64,000 nucleotides of DNA from Demequina capsici. Its GTDB lineage: Bacteria; Actinomycetota; Actinomycetes; Actinomycetales; Demequinaceae. Location of the stretch: contig NZ_CP134880.1 in assembly GCF_032102965.1 (NCBI RefSeq), positions 434,001 through 498,000 of the forward strand. The letters run 5' to 3'. This document shows positions 29,510 to 39,305 of this stretch, piece by piece (position 1 is the stretch's first letter; each line of letters opens with the position of its first letter). The notes beneath the pieces are model-generated. The model did no database searches and had not been told where the DNA came from. It saw only the letters and a list, made by a program, of their open reading frames with translations. The position numbers were made by a program, and so were the translations under genes.

Positions 29510-30628
29510 ATGGACGGGGTCGAGGTGCTGTGGATCGTGCTTGCCTTCGCGGCGGGCTCCGGCGTCGGCGCGCTCCTGCTGCGGCGGCGTCACCGGCGCG
29601 AGGTGATCGCCAGGACGCTGGTGCCGCACCGGACGCGTGAGGTGCTCGCGGCCATGCAGTCGGGGGCGGTGATCGTGCGCCGTGATCGTCGCGCCGCGTT
29701 CGCCAACGGCCCCGCGGCCGCGCTCGCGGTCGCTCGGCTCGATGGCAAGCTGCAGCCGGAGGTCGCGGATCTTGCCGAGGAGGCGTGGGACAGGGACGAG
29801 CCCGTCGAGCGCGAGGTGGAGATCCGCAGGGGTGTCCTGGGGGCGGTGACCCACGTGCACGTGCGTGTCACGCCTCTCGGCGACGAGCTCGCGTTCGCGG
29901 TGGCCAACGACAACACCGAGATGCGGGCCGTGGAGCAGGCGCGTCGTGAGTTCGCCACCAACGTGTCGCACGAGCTCAAGACTCCGGTGGGCGCCCTCTC
30001 GCTGCTGGCCGAGACGATCGAGGAGGGAGCTGACGACCCGGAGATGGTCCGTCAGTTCGCCCGGAAGATCCGCAAGGAGTCCAGGCGCCTCACCAAGCTG
30101 ATCCAGGAGATCATCGAGATCTCGCGGCTCCAGGGCGACGACACCGTCCGCGACCACCAGCCGGTGCATCTCACCGAGGTCGTGGCGGAGGCGATCGATG
30201 GTGCGCGTCTGGGTGCGGAGCAGCGCCGCATCGAGGTGAGCAGCTCCGTCTCCGCGGAACCGGTCACGATGGGCGACCGCGACCTTCTGGTCATGGCGGT
30301 GCGCAACCTCGTCGACAACGCGGTGGCGTACTCGGAGGAGGGCGGCAAGGTCACGGTCGCCCTCGCGGAGGACGACGGGGTGGCGGCGATCTCCGTGATC
30401 GACCACGGCATCGGCATCGACCAGAAGGACCAGGAGCGGATCTTCGAGCGCTTCTACAGGACTGATCCCGCGCGGTCCCGGCAGACGGGCGGCACGGGGC
30501 TGGGCCTCAGCATCGTCAAGCACGTCGCTCTGCAGCATGCGGGCACCGTGGAGGTGTGGTCGCAGCCGAACGTCGGCTCGACGTTCACGCTGCGCCTCCA
30601 GGCGCAGGAGGAGGGCATGACCGAATGA
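29510..30628 (+). CDS. senX3: Phosphate-sensing histidine kinase SenX3
   Basis: 372 residues: one N-terminal membrane helix (~6-25), a PAS-like region (~40-140) and a HisKA domain with His154 in ATNVSHELKTP. The ATPase domain has NLVDNAVAYS, DHGIGID and GTGLGLSIVKHV. It phosphorylates RegX3 under phosphate limitation. The ATG at 29510 is used; an upstream in-frame GTG at 29477 would start inside the PHO-box repeats. regX3 overlaps by 4 bp (ATGA). Confidence 0.94.
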   Translation: MDGVEVLWIVLAFAAGSGVGALLLRRRHRREVIARTLVPHRTREVLAAMQSGAVIVRRDRRAAFANGPAAALAVARLDGKLQPEVADLAEEAWDRDEPVEREVEIRRGVLGAVTHVHVRVTPLGDELAFAVANDNTEMRAVEQARREFATNVSHELKTPVGALSLLAETIEEGADDPEMVRQFARKIRKESRRLTKLIQEIIEISRLQGDDTVRDHQPVHLTEVVAEAIDGARLGAEQRRIEVSSSVSAEPVTMGDRDLLVMAVRNLVDNAVAYSEEGGKVTVALAEDDGVAAISVIDHGIGIDQKDQERIFERFYRTDPARSRQTGGTGLGLSIVKHVALQHAGTVEVWSQPNVGSTFTLRLQAQEEGMTE

Positions 30629-31326
30629 GCGAGGCGCACATCCTCATAGTCGAGGACGAGGAGTCGTACAGGGACTCCCTGAAGTACCTGCTCACCCGCG
30701 AGGGGTTCACCGTGTCGACCGCGGACACAGGCACGCGCGGTGTGGAGCTGTTCCAGCGTGAGGGCGCGGACCTCGTGCTGCTCGACCTCATGCTTCCAGG
30801 GCTCAGCGGCACGGAGGTGTTCCGCGTCATCAAGGACCGCTCGGACGTGCCCGTCATCATGGTCACCGCCAAGGACGACCAGGTGGACAAGATCATCGGT
30901 CTCGAGCTGGGCGCCGACGACTACGTCACGAAGCCCTACAGCGGGCGTGAGCTCGTGGCGAGGGTCCGGTCGGTGCTCAAGCGGACCGCCGCGGTCTACG
31001 ACGCGATCGGCGACGAGCCGACCCGTGTGACGGTCGCGGGTCTCACGATCGACCCCGAGCGGCTGACCATGCAGCGGGACGGACAGACCACATCGCTGCC
31101 GCCCAAGGAGTTCGGGCTGCTGCTCCTGCTCGCCCAGAACGCAGGTCGGGTGCTCCCGCGCCAGGTGATCATCGACCGCGTCTGGGGAGCCGACTACTAC
31201 GGGGACACCAAGACTCTCGACGTGCACATCAAGCGTCTTCGCGCGAGGATCGAGGCGGATCCGCATCACCCGATGCTGATCCAGACAGTCCGTGGCGTCG
31301 GGTACACGCTCGAGCCACCCGTCTGA
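30625..31326 (+). CDS. regX3: Response regulator RegX3 (OmpR/PhoB family)
   Basis: 233 residues. The receiver domain has acidic pocket Glu10/Asp11, phospho-acceptor Asp54 in LLDLMLPG and Lys in DYVTKPY. The C-terminal winged helix (~130-230) ends in the typical DVHIKRLRARIE and VRGVGYTLEP segments. It activates phosphate genes, and its likely binding repeats stand before pstS and between phoU and senX3. Translationally coupled to senX3. Confidence 0.95.
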   Translation: MSEAHILIVEDEESYRDSLKYLLTREGFTVSTADTGTRGVELFQREGADLVLLDLMLPGLSGTEVFRVIKDRSDVPVIMVTAKDDQVDKIIGLELGADDYVTKPYSGRELVARVRSVLKRTAAVYDAIGDEPTRVTVAGLTIDPERLTMQRDGQTTSLPPKEFGLLLLLAQNAGRVLPRQVIIDRVWGADYYGDTKTLDVHIKRLRARIEADPHHPMLIQTVRGVGYTLEPPV

Positions 31327-31382
31327 CGCCGTTCACGCGGTCGTCACCTTCGCGTGATCGCATCGTGACCGCCCTGGGCGCA

Positions 31383-31411
31383 GTTCACCCGATGTTCACC
31401 CAGAGTTCAGG
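31383..31411 (+). promoter_or_regulatory. PHO box upstream of pstS
   Basis: GTTCACC (31383), GTTCACC (31394) and GTTCAGG (31405): three direct repeats at exact 11-bp spacing, about one helix turn. This is the pattern expected for a PhoB/RegX3-type activator, 88 bp before the pstS start. Confidence 0.85.
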
Positions 31412-31498
31412 TTGCCCCCTTCGGCTCGTCATCTTGCGCTCCTAGCGTGTCTGTCATCCGGCAGGAAGCCGGGTCATCCGCATGTGAGGAAAACGAAC

Positions 31499-32632
31499 GT
31501 GAAGATTGCCAAGCGCACCGGTGCCGTCACTGCGGCCGCCGTGCTGTCTCTCGCACTTGCCGCCTGCTCGGCCTCCAACGAGACGACCGACACCACGACG
31601 TCGGCCGCTTCGTCCGACACGACGTCCGAGGCGGCCATGAGCCTGTCCGGCGAGCTCAACGGCGCCGGCGCCTCCACGCAGCAGGTCGCCATGGAGGCCT
31701 GGCGTGCCGCGTTCCAGAACGCGAACCCCGACCTGACGATCAACTACGACCCGGTCGGCTCCGGCGGCGGTCGCACGCAGTTCCTCGACGGCTCGATCTC
31801 GTGGGCCGGCTCGGATGCCGCCCTCTCGACCGACGAGTACGCGCAGGCTGTCACCCGCTGCGCGGGCGACACCGGTGCGATCAACCTGCCCGTCTACGTC
31901 TCTCCCATCGCGGTGGCCTTCAACCTGAGCGGCGTCGACTCGCTCAACCTGGACGCCGCCACGATCGCCAAGATCTTCAACGGTGACATCACCAACTGGA
32001 GCGACGACGCGATCGCGTCCCAGAACGCCGGCGTGACCCTTCCCGACGAGGCCATCACCATCGTCCACCGCTCGGACGAGTCGGGCACCACCAAGAACTT
32101 CACCGACTACCTGGCCAAGGCCTCGGACGGCGCCTGGCCGTACGACGCGTCGGGTGACTGGGCGAACGACCTGGGCGAGTCCGCGCAGGGCACCTCCGGT
32201 GTGGTTCAGATCCTCACCAGCACCGAGGGCACCATCGGCTACGCCGACGAGTCGCAGACCTCCGGCCTCGGCATCGTCTCCGTCAAGGTGGGCGACACCT
32301 ACAACGCCCCGTCCGCCGAGGGCGCCGCGATCACGCTCGACAACTCGACCCTGGCCGGTGAGAACGGCGCGAACGACCTCGCGTACGACCTGGACCGGAC
32401 CACCACGGTCGCGGGTGCCTACCCGATCATGCTGTCGTCCTACGCCATCGTCTGCCAGCAGTACGCCGACGCGACCGAGGCCGCGAACGTGACGAGCTTC
32501 CTCGAGTACGTCGCCTCCGCCGAGGGCCAGCAGGCCGCCGCCGACGCTGCGGGCTCGGCCCCGATCTCGTCCGAGCTCTCGGCGAAGATCGTCTCGATCC
32601 TCCAGGGCATCGCCACCGCGAGCGGCGTCTAG
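31499..32632 (+). CDS. pstS: Phosphate ABC transporter substrate-binding lipoprotein
   Basis: 377 residues. The signal peptide ends in lipobox LAAC with Cys23, so it is a membrane-anchored lipoprotein. A Thr/Ser linker follows. The phosphate-binding segments are GAGASTQQV, GSGGGRTQF and HRSDESGTTKNF, typical of PstS. The GTG start has GAGGA 8 bases upstream. It leads the pstSCAB operon behind the PHO box; pstC follows after 95 bp. Confidence 0.95.
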   Translation: MKIAKRTGAVTAAAVLSLALAACSASNETTDTTTSAASSDTTSEAAMSLSGELNGAGASTQQVAMEAWRAAFQNANPDLTINYDPVGSGGGRTQFLDGSISWAGSDAALSTDEYAQAVTRCAGDTGAINLPVYVSPIAVAFNLSGVDSLNLDAATIAKIFNGDITNWSDDAIASQNAGVTLPDEAITIVHRSDESGTTKNFTDYLAKASDGAWPYDASGDWANDLGESAQGTSGVVQILTSTEGTIGYADESQTSGLGIVSVKVGDTYNAPSAEGAAITLDNSTLAGENGANDLAYDLDRTTTVAGAYPIMLSSYAIVCQQYADATEAANVTSFLEYVASAEGQQAAADAAGSAPISSELSAKIVSILQGIATASGV

Positions 32633-32727
32633 GATCAACCCGACTGGACGGTGGTGAGCTCGTCCGCAAGGATGAGTTCACCACCGTTCTTCCTCGCCCA
32701 GACCCTTCTTCGACGGAGTGAAACCAC

Positions 32728-33726
32728 GTGACGACCACGGAAGCCCCTGAGGTCGACAAGGCATCGCTGCACACCCACCGGAAGTCTGCGGCGAACGTCG
32801 CGTTCACGGGGCTGTCGACCTTCGCGGCCAGCCTGATCCTCATCCTCCTCGCCGCAGTGGCGGCATTCCTGCTCACCAACGCCTGGCCGGCGTTGTCGAT
32901 GGGCAGCGCGGCGCTCGCCGAGAAGGTCTCCTGGATCAAGCCCGACCAGGGTCAGAGCCTGTTCCAGGTCACCGGATACCTGATCTTCGGCACGGTGCTG
33001 ATCTCCGTGATCGCACTGCTGATCGCCACGCCGCTGTCGATCGGGATCGCGCTCTTCATCTCGCACTACGCGCCCCGGCGGCTCGCGGCAGGGCTCGGGT
33101 ACATCATCGACCTGCTCGCGGCGGTCCCGTCGGTCGTCTACGGACTGTGGGGCTCGATGGTGCTGCTTCCCGTGGTCCAGCCCTTCTACCAGTGGCTCGG
33201 CTCCACGCTCGGGTGGATCCCGCTGTTCGCGCCCGACCCGACGACCGGCGACGTCTCGCCCACAGGACGCGTGGCGCTGTCCGCGGGCATCGTGCTCGCC
33301 ATCATGATCATCCCGATCATCACCGCGGTGACCCGCGAGGTGTTCCTGCAGACGCCGAAGCTCCACGAGGAGGCGGCGCTGGCCATGGGCGCGACCCGTT
33401 GGGAGATGATCCGCATGGCCGTGTTCCCCTTCGGGCGCTCGGGCATCATCGGCGCCACGATGCTGGGCCTCGGACGCGCCCTCGGCGAGACCATGGCGAT
33501 CTACATGATCCTGTCCTCCGGACTGAGCTTCTCCTGGAACATCCTGCAGTCGGGCAAGCACAACACGATCGCGTCGTACATCGCGGGACAGTTCCCTGAG
33601 GCCAACCAGACCGGCGTGAGCGCGCTCATCGCCATGGGCCTCGCGCTGTTCGTCATCACCTTGCTCGTCAACATGGCGGCACGCTGGGTCGTGTCACGCC
33701 GTTCCGAGTTCTCGGGAGCCAACTGA
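32728..33726 (+). CDS. pstC: Phosphate ABC transporter permease PstC
   Basis: 332 residues with about six membrane helices. The long N-terminal cytoplasmic segment is followed by the permease signature region EEAALAMGATRWEMIRMAVFP (trimmed here), the loop that contacts the ATPase PstB. GTG start with GGAGTGA upstream. The stop overlaps the pstA start by one base. Confidence 0.93.
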   Translation: MTTTEAPEVDKASLHTHRKSAANVAFTGLSTFAASLILILLAAVAAFLLTNAWPALSMGSAALAEKVSWIKPDQGQSLFQVTGYLIFGTVLISVIALLIATPLSIGIALFISHYAPRRLAAGLGYIIDLLAAVPSVVYGLWGSMVLLPVVQPFYQWLGSTLGWIPLFAPDPTTGDVSPTGRVALSAGIVLAIMIIPIITAVTREVFLQTPKLHEEAALAMGATRWEMIRMAVFPFGRSGIIGATMLGLGRALGETMAIYMILSSGLSFSWNILQSGKHNTIASYIAGQFPEANQTGVSALIAMGLALFVITLLVNMAARWVVSRRSEFSGAN

Positions 33727-34694
33727 TGTCCACCACTCCGGTCCGCGACGGCTCCGTGCTGGGCCAGCTGAGCACGCGCCGCAAGCTCACCAACGGGGCC
33801 ATGGGTGCTCTGGTCTACGTGGCCTTCGGCATCGCGCTGATCCCTCTGATCTGGCTCGCCGTGACCGTGGTCAGCCGTGGCATCGACCGCTTCATGATCA
33901 ACTCGGCGGGCGAGCACGTCTTCAACCTCGAGTTCCTGCAGCAGTCGATGCGTGGGATCTTCGGCGGAGCGCCGGAGGGCGGCATCCTCCACGCGATCTG
34001 GGGCACGCTCATCATCACCGGGGTCGCCACCGTGATCTCGGTGCCGATCGGGCTCCTCACCTCGATCTACCTGGTCGAGTACGGCAAGGGGCGCCTCAAG
34101 CGGGCCGTGACGTTCTTCGTGGACGTCATGACGGGCATCCCGTCGATCGTCGCCGGCCTGTTCGCCTACGCCCTCTTCTCGATCCTTGTGGGTCCGGGAA
34201 CGAAGAACGGCTTCACCGGTGCGGTCGCGCTCTCGCTGCTGATGATCCCCGTGGTGGTGCGCGCGTCCGAGGAGATGCTGCGCCTGGTCCCCAACGAGCT
34301 CCGCGAGGCGTCGTACGCGCTCGGCGTCCCCAAGTACCTGACCGTGATCAAGGTGGTGCTGCGGACGGCCTTCGCGGGCATCACCACCGGCGTGACCCTC
34401 GCGATCGCCAGAGTGATCGGTGAGACGGCGCCGCTGCTCATCGCAGTCGGCGTGGCCGACTCGCTGAACTTCAACCCGTTCGACGGACGCATGATGACCC
34501 TGCCCGTCTACATCGTGACCGAATGGCACAAGGGTCAGGCCGTCTGCACCGGCGGCAGCGACACGCTCTGCATCCCTGAGATCACGGAGTACCGCGCGTG
34601 GGGTGCGGCGCTCGTGCTCATCCTCATCGTCATGGCGCTGAACCTTCTGGCGCGCCTCATCTCCCGCTACTTCAGCCCCAAGACCGGCCGGTAA
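33726..34694 (+). CDS. pstA: Phosphate ABC transporter permease PstA
   Basis: 322 residues with about six membrane helices. The ATPase-contact loop is [20 protein letters not shown] and the segment ending [14 protein letters not shown] is conserved in PstA. It pairs with PstC to form the phosphate channel. A soluble insert near residues 255-285 contains two Cys residues ([10 protein letters not shown]), which could form a disulfide on the outer face. Confidence 0.93.
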   Translation: MSTTPVRDGSVLGQLSTRRKLTNGAMGALVYVAFGIALIPLIWLAVTVVSRGIDRFMINSAGEHVFNLEFLQQSMRGIFGGAPEGGILHAIWGTLIITGVATVISVPIGLLTSIYLVEYGKGRLKRAVTFFVDVMTGIPSIVAGLFAYALFSILVGPGTKNGFTGAVALSLLMIPVVVRASEEMLRLVPNELREASYALGVPKYLTVIKVVLRTAFAGITTGVTLAIARVIGETAPLLIAVGVADSLNFNPFDGRMMTLPVYIVTEWHKGQAVCTGGSDTLCIPEITEYRAWGAALVLILIVMALNLLARLISRYFSPKTGR

Positions 34695-34708
34695 AGGACC
34701 CCTCCTTC

Positions 34709-35488
34709 ATGTCCAAGCGCATCGACGTCAACAACCTCAACGTCTTCTACGGCAGCTTCCTGGCCGTCGAGGACGTCTCGCTGTCCATCGAGGCGAAGTC
34801 CGTGACCGCGTTCATCGGTCCGTCAGGCTGTGGCAAGTCCACGTTCCTCCGCACGCTCAACCGTATGCACGAGGTCATCCCCGGGGCCCGTGTCGAGGGC
34901 GAGGTCCTCATGGACGGCCTCGACCTCTACGGCTCCGACATCGACCCTGTCGCCGTGCGCAAGCACGTCGGCATGGTGTTCCAGCGCCCGAACCCGTTCC
35001 CCACGATGACGATCGCCGAGAACGTGCTCGCGGGCGTGAAGCTGAACAACAAGCGCATCTCCAAGTCCGACGGTGAGGACCTGGTCGAGTCCTCCTTGCG
35101 TGGTGCGAACCTGTGGGACGAGGTCAAGGACCGTCTGGACAAGCCGGGATCCTCGCTCTCCGGCGGCCAGCAGCAGCGCCTGTGCATCGCGCGCGCGATC
35201 GCGATCAAGCCCGACGTGCTCCTCATGGACGAGCCCTGCTCGGCGCTCGACCCGATCTCGACCCTCGCGATCGAGGACCTCATCCAGGAGCTGAAGTCCG
35301 AGTACACGATCGTGATCGTGACGCACAACATGCAGCAGGCGGCACGCGTGTCGGAGAAGACGGCGTTCTTCAACATCGCGGGCACGGGCAAGCCCGGCAA
35401 GCTCATCGAGATGGACGACACCACGACGATCTTCTCGGCGCCTGCGGAGAAGGCCACCGAGGACTACATCTCGGGCCGGTTCGGTTGA
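34709..35488 (+). CDS. pstB: Phosphate ABC transporter ATPase PstB
   Basis: 259 residues, the standard length. Walker A is GPSGCGKST (37-45), the Q-loop is VFQRPNPFP, the ABC signature LSGGQQQRL, and Walker [27 protein letters not shown] is characteristic of PstB. The ATG at 34709 is 14 bp after pstA. It ends the operon, and a strong terminator follows. Confidence 0.96.
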   Translation: MSKRIDVNNLNVFYGSFLAVEDVSLSIEAKSVTAFIGPSGCGKSTFLRTLNRMHEVIPGARVEGEVLMDGLDLYGSDIDPVAVRKHVGMVFQRPNPFPTMTIAENVLAGVKLNNKRISKSDGEDLVESSLRGANLWDEVKDRLDKPGSSLSGGQQQRLCIARAIAIKPDVLLMDEPCSALDPISTLAIEDLIQELKSEYTIVIVTHNMQQAARVSEKTAFFNIAGTGKPGKLIEMDDTTTIFSAPAEKATEDYISGRFG

Positions 35489-35506
35489 TCGTCGGCTGAG
35501 CATGCA

Positions 35507-35538
35507 AGAGGGCCCCGGGGAGATCCCCGGGGCCCTCT
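35507..35538. terminator. Terminator after pstB
   Basis: A perfect 14-bp inverted repeat (arm AGAGGGCCCCGGGG) with a 4-base loop, shared by the convergent lipoprotein gene. Confidence 0.9.
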
Positions 35539-35556
35539 CGCGTCCGAGCGGTACGG

Positions 35557-36036
35557 TCAGCCCGTGTACGACTGCAGCTTGTCCAGGGTGTCGGCGTACT
35601 CCGCGAGGGTGCCGTCCAGGACGGGCACGTCGACCGACTCGGTGCCGGAGCGGGGCGTCTCCACCGTGATCTGGCCGATCATGCCGGGGTTCGCGGGGCT
35701 CGCGCCGACGACGGCGGTCTCCCCGTCGCCCAGACCGAGCGCGACGACGCCGCCCGCAGGCACGGTCACGGTGTCGCTCGTCGCGCCGAGGCCGAGCGTG
35801 ATCGCGACGTCCTCGGTGCCGGAGTTCTCGAAGGTGCCGGTGAGCGCCGCGGGGTCACCCTCGGCGGTCGCGACGAGCAGGAGGTTGAGGCCCGTCACAT
35901 CCTCGAGCTCGACTCGCACGCCGTCTGACGCGGAGTACTGCTTCGAGGTGGTGATGTTCGCTGCGAACGAGCAGCCAGCGAGGGAGACGACGACGAGCGC
36001 TACCGCAGCGATGCGGGCGGGGGCATGCAGCTTCAC
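35557..36036 (-). CDS. Putative lipoprotein (LpqE-like)
   Basis: 159 residues from a GTG at 36036. The short signal peptide ends in lipobox LAGC, then a beta-rich domain of ~125 residues with Gly/Thr/Val strands and no catalytic motif that I recognise. Position (divergent from carD) and shape resemble mycobacterial LpqE and PCu(A)C-like lipoproteins, but the Met/His copper ligands of PCu(A)C proteins are not evident. Function unknown. An extended open frame to 36132 is unlikely because it has no signal-like start. Confidence 0.72.
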   Translation of the reverse strand: MKLHAPARIAAVALVVVSLAGCSFAANITTSKQYSASDGVRVELEDVTGLNLLLVATAEGDPAALTGTFENSGTEDVAITLGLGATSDTVTVPAGGVVALGLGDGETAVVGASPANPGMIGQITVETPRSGTESVDVPVLDGTLAEYADTLDKLQSYTG

Positions 36037-36194
36037 GGAGGGGACCTTTCCAGGGAGACGTGCAGGACCACGATAGCGGGTCAGCGCGCACGCGTCCTCC
36101 GGCGTGTCGCAGCGGCGGGTCCTGGAGGGCACCTGTTATTGCGTGGGTGGCGAATGATAGACTGGGGCTCCGCGACGAAGGGGCTATCTCCACA

Positions 36195-36677
36195 ATGAAC
36201 TTTGCAGTCGGCGAGACCGTCGTCTATCCGCACCACGGTGCGGCCACGATCCAGGACATCTTCAAGAGAACCATCAAGGGTGAGGAGAAGACGTATCTGG
36301 AGCTCCGCGTCGCACAGGGCGACCTGACCATCAAGGTCCCCGCGGAGAACGTCGACCTCGTGGGCGTCCGCGACGTCGTCGACGAGGCAGGGCTCGAGAA
36401 GGTGTTCGCCGTGCTGCGCGAGCCCTATGTCGAGGAGCCCACCAACTGGTCCCGCCGCTTCAAGGCCAACGGGGAGAAGCTCGCCTCCGGAGATGTGATC
36501 CGGGTGGCCGAGGTCGTCCGCGACCTGAGCCGTCGTGACACCGACAAGGGCCTGTCGGCCGGCGAGAAGCGGATGCTCCACAAGGCGCGTCAGATCCTCG
36601 TCAGCGAGCTCGCGCTTGCCGAGAAGTGCGACGAGGCCTCCGCTGAGGCCCGGCTCGACGAGGTCCTCGCGTCGTGA
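36195..36677 (+). CDS. carD: CarD-family transcription regulator
   Basis: 160 residues. The N-terminal RNA-polymerase-interacting domain begins [20 protein letters not shown]. The C-terminal helical domain (~60-160) contains the conserved Trp in [14 protein letters not shown] that wedges into the upstream edge of the transcription bubble. It stabilises open complexes at rRNA and other promoters and is essential in mycobacteria. A candidate promoter (TTATTG at 36137, 16-bp gap, TAGACT at 36159) lies just upstream. ispD overlaps by 4 bp (GTGA). Confidence 0.95.
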   Translation: MNFAVGETVVYPHHGAATIQDIFKRTIKGEEKTYLELRVAQGDLTIKVPAENVDLVGVRDVVDEAGLEKVFAVLREPYVEEPTNWSRRFKANGEKLASGDVIRVAEVVRDLSRRDTDKGLSAGEKRMLHKARQILVSELALAEKCDEASAEARLDEVLAS

Positions 36678-37339
36678 CCGTCGCGGCCGTCGTGACGGCC
36701 GCTGGGTCCGGGACCCGACTGGGCCGGGACCTTCCCAAGGCGCTCGTGACGATCGCCGGCACACCGCTCGTGGCGTGGGCCGCATCCAGCCTCGCTGCCG
36801 TGTGCGAGCAGGTGGTGGTGACGGCACCTGCGGAGCATCTCGAGGAGTTTCGCCGCGCCGTGTCGCATGTGGCTGCGCGGGTGACGGTGGTCGCCGGTGG
36901 CGCCACCAGGCAGCAGTCGGTCGCGCTGGGCCTGGCGGCCGTCTCGCCCGAGGCGGACGAGATCCTCGTGCATGACGCGGCCAGGGCCTTCATGCCTGTC
37001 GCCGTGAGCGGCCGAGCGCTCGCCGCTCTCGACGCGGCGGACGGTGTGATCCCTGTGCTTCCCGTCGTCGACACGATCGTCGCGACCTCGGGAGGCGAGG
37101 TCCGCTACCTCGATCGCTCGTCGCTCGGCGGCGTCCAGACGCCTCAGGCGTTCAGGGCCTCAGCTCTGCGTGACGCGCATGCACGCGCGGCCGCCGGCGG
37201 CTTCGAGGGCACCGACGACGGCTCACTGCTCGCGGCGTACGGCTATCGCGTCGTCACCTGCGAAGGCGACCCCGAGGGCCGCAAGATCACGTACGCCGAG
37301 GACCTCGACCACTTCGAACGCCGGTGGGCTCGCGCATGA
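36674..37339 (+). CDS. ispD: 2-C-methyl-D-erythritol 4-phosphate cytidylyltransferase
   Basis: A 221-residue enzyme of the MEP isoprenoid pathway. The CTP-binding start is [21 protein letters not shown] with the conserved Gly, Arg and Lys. [18 protein letters not shown] and the final [15 protein letters not shown] segment are all family hallmarks. GTG start overlapping carD; ispF overlaps its stop by 4 bp, so carD-ispD-ispF are one transcript. Confidence 0.95.
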   Translation: MTVAAVVTAAGSGTRLGRDLPKALVTIAGTPLVAWAASSLAAVCEQVVVTAPAEHLEEFRRAVSHVAARVTVVAGGATRQQSVALGLAAVSPEADEILVHDAARAFMPVAVSGRALAALDAADGVIPVLPVVDTIVATSGGEVRYLDRSSLGGVQTPQAFRASALRDAHARAAAGGFEGTDDGSLLAAYGYRVVTCEGDPEGRKITYAEDLDHFERRWARA

Positions 37340-37809
37340 TCCGCACCGGCATCGGCACGGACACGCACGCGTACGGCGAGGGTACGGGCCTCTCGCTCGC
37401 GGGCCTGACCTGGCCTGACGAGCGCGCGCTGTCGGGGCACAGCGACGGCGATGTCGCCGCGCACGCGGTGTGCGATGCGCTGCTGTCCGCAGCGGGCCTA
37501 GGCGACCTCGGCTCCAACTACGGCACGGATCGTCCCGAGTGGAAGGGCGCGTCCGGTGCCGCGCTGCTGGCCGAGACCGCGCGGCGCGTGCGCGCAGCGG
37601 GATTCGAGATCGGCAACGCCGCAGTCCAGGTGATCGGCAACCGTCCGAAGATCGGCCCTCGGCGTGCCGATGCCGAGGCCGCGATGTCCGCGGCGATCGG
37701 CGCGCGGGTCACAGTGTCCGCCACCACGACGGACGGGCTGGGTCTCACCGGGCGCGGAGAGGGCGTCGCCGCGATCGCGACGGCGCTCGTCCTCGTGGCC
37801 GACGCCTGA
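37336..37809 (+). CDS. ispF: 2-C-methyl-D-erythritol 2,4-cyclodiphosphate synthase
   Basis: 157 residues, standard length. Metal ligands Asp9 and His11 are in [10 protein letters not shown] and His43 is in [13 protein letters not shown], matching the E. coli D8/H10/H42 site. The C-terminal [17 protein letters not shown] loop is typical. It acts two steps after IspD in the MEP pathway; ispE is not here. Confidence 0.96.
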   Translation: MIRTGIGTDTHAYGEGTGLSLAGLTWPDERALSGHSDGDVAAHAVCDALLSAAGLGDLGSNYGTDRPEWKGASGAALLAETARRVRAAGFEIGNAAVQVIGNRPKIGPRRADAEAAMSAAIGARVTVSATTTDGLGLTGRGEGVAAIATALVLVADA

Positions 37810-37882
37810 GCCGCTCTCGCCCGCGCGCTGCCCCGGCATCCGCGCAGACGCGACGCAGCATCCCGCCAGGTAGCCTTGGGGC

Positions 37883-39304
37883 GTGACTCTGCGCCTGTTC
37901 GACACCGCCACCCGCGAGGAGCGTCCGTTGACGCCCCTGAACCCCGGCAAGGTCGGCATCTACCTGTGCGGCCCCACGGTGCAGTCGAGCCCCCACATCG
38001 GTCACCTGCGGTCAGCGGTCGCGTTCGACGTGCTCCAGCGCTGGTTGCAGCGCCAGGGCCTCGAGGTGACCATGGTGCGCAACGTCACGGACATCGATGA
38101 CAAGACCCTGACCAAGGCGGCAGACGCGGGCGTCGAGTGGTGGGCGTGGGCGCTTCGATACGAGCGCGAGTTCCAGGCCGCGTACGCCGCCGTCGGCGTG
38201 CTGCCGCCCGACGCCGAGCCGCGCGCGACCGGCCACATCCCCGAGATCCTCGCGCTCGTGGCGCGGCTGGTCGACGCGGAGCACGCCTACGTGCTCGACG
38301 GTTCCGTGTACTTCGACGTCCGTTCCTTCGCCGAGTACGGCTCGCTCACCCGCCAGGCGCTCGACGACCTGGCCCCAGCACCCGATGCGCCGGCCGACGA
38401 CAAGCGCGACCCGCGCGACTTCGCGTTGTGGAAGGCGTCGAAGCCGGGGGAGCCGGACACGGCTTCCTGGGACTCGCCCTGGGGCCCTGGGCGGCCGGGC
38501 TGGCACATCGAGTGCTCGGCGATGGCTCGCCGCTACCTCGGCGACTCCTTCGACATCCACGGAGGCGGTCTCGATCTGCGCTTCCCGCATCACGAGAACG
38601 AGCAGGCGCAGTCGCGCGCCGCGGGGTACGGCTTCGCGCAGCTCTGGCTGCACTCTGCATGGGTGACGCAGTCCGGCGCGAAGATGTCGAAGTCCCTGGG
38701 CAACGGACTGCTCGTGTCCGAGGTCCTGGAGCATCACAGCGCTGCCGCGCTGCGGCTCGCGCTGGCGCAGGTGCACTACCGCTCGATGCTCGAGTACTCG
38801 GAGCAGACCATGGACGACGCCGAGGCGACCTGGGCGCGCCTGTCCGGCTTCGTGTCGCGTGCCTCCGAGCGCGTGGGTGCGCCCAGCGCGCAGGCCGTCG
38901 CGCAGGCCGTGCTGCCCCGACCTTTCGTCGAGGCGATGGACGACGACCTCTCGGTGCCACGCGCCATGGCGCACGTGCACGAGGTCGTGCGGGCAGGCAA
39001 TGCGGCCGTCACCGCGGGGGACGACGCGACGGTGGCCGAAGCGCTGCTGGCCGTGCGTGCCATGCTCGACACGCTGGGCCTGGACCCGGGATCTCCGCGC
39101 TGGGCGGAGGCGTCCCGAGCCTCCGAGCCGGCGCTCAAGGCGCTCGAGGTGCTGGTGGGCGCGGACCTGGTCGCACGCGCGGAGGCTCGCGCCGGGAAGG
39201 ACTGGGCTGCGGCGGACGAGATCCGAGACAGGCTCCAGTCCGCAGGAATCATCATCGAGGACGCCGCCGATGGCGCCCGCTGGTCGCTGGCCGAGGAGGG
39301 CTGA
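37883..39304 (+). CDS. cysS: Cysteinyl-tRNA synthetase
   Basis: A 473-residue class I synthetase. Zinc ligand Cys29 is in YLCGPTV, the HIGH motif is His38-Ile-Gly-His41, and KMSKSLGN lies near residue 266. Other zinc ligands are in WHIECSAM and FPHHENE. The GTG start is used. The gene order ispD-ispF-cysS-rlmB is typical of actinobacteria. It is not the mycothiol enzyme MshC, which is shorter and lacks the C-terminal anticodon domain. Confidence 0.95.
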   Translation: MTLRLFDTATREERPLTPLNPGKVGIYLCGPTVQSSPHIGHLRSAVAFDVLQRWLQRQGLEVTMVRNVTDIDDKTLTKAADAGVEWWAWALRYEREFQAAYAAVGVLPPDAEPRATGHIPEILALVARLVDAEHAYVLDGSVYFDVRSFAEYGSLTRQALDDLAPAPDAPADDKRDPRDFALWKASKPGEPDTASWDSPWGPGRPGWHIECSAMARRYLGDSFDIHGGGLDLRFPHHENEQAQSRAAGYGFAQLWLHSAWVTQSGAKMSKSLGNGLLVSEVLEHHSAAALRLALAQVHYRSMLEYSEQTMDDAEATWARLSGFVSRASERVGAPSAQAVAQAVLPRPFVEAMDDDLSVPRAMAHVHEVVRAGNAAVTAGDDATVAEALLAVRAMLDTLGLDPGSPRWAEASRASEPALKALEVLVGADLVARAEARAGKDWAAADEIRDRLQSAGIIIEDAADGARWSLAEEG

Positions 39305-39305
39305 C

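Noticed and set aside
37883-39304. mshC (mycothiol ligase) instead of cysS
   Set aside because: The 473-residue length and the C-terminal anticodon-binding region fit CysS; MshC is about 60 residues shorter.
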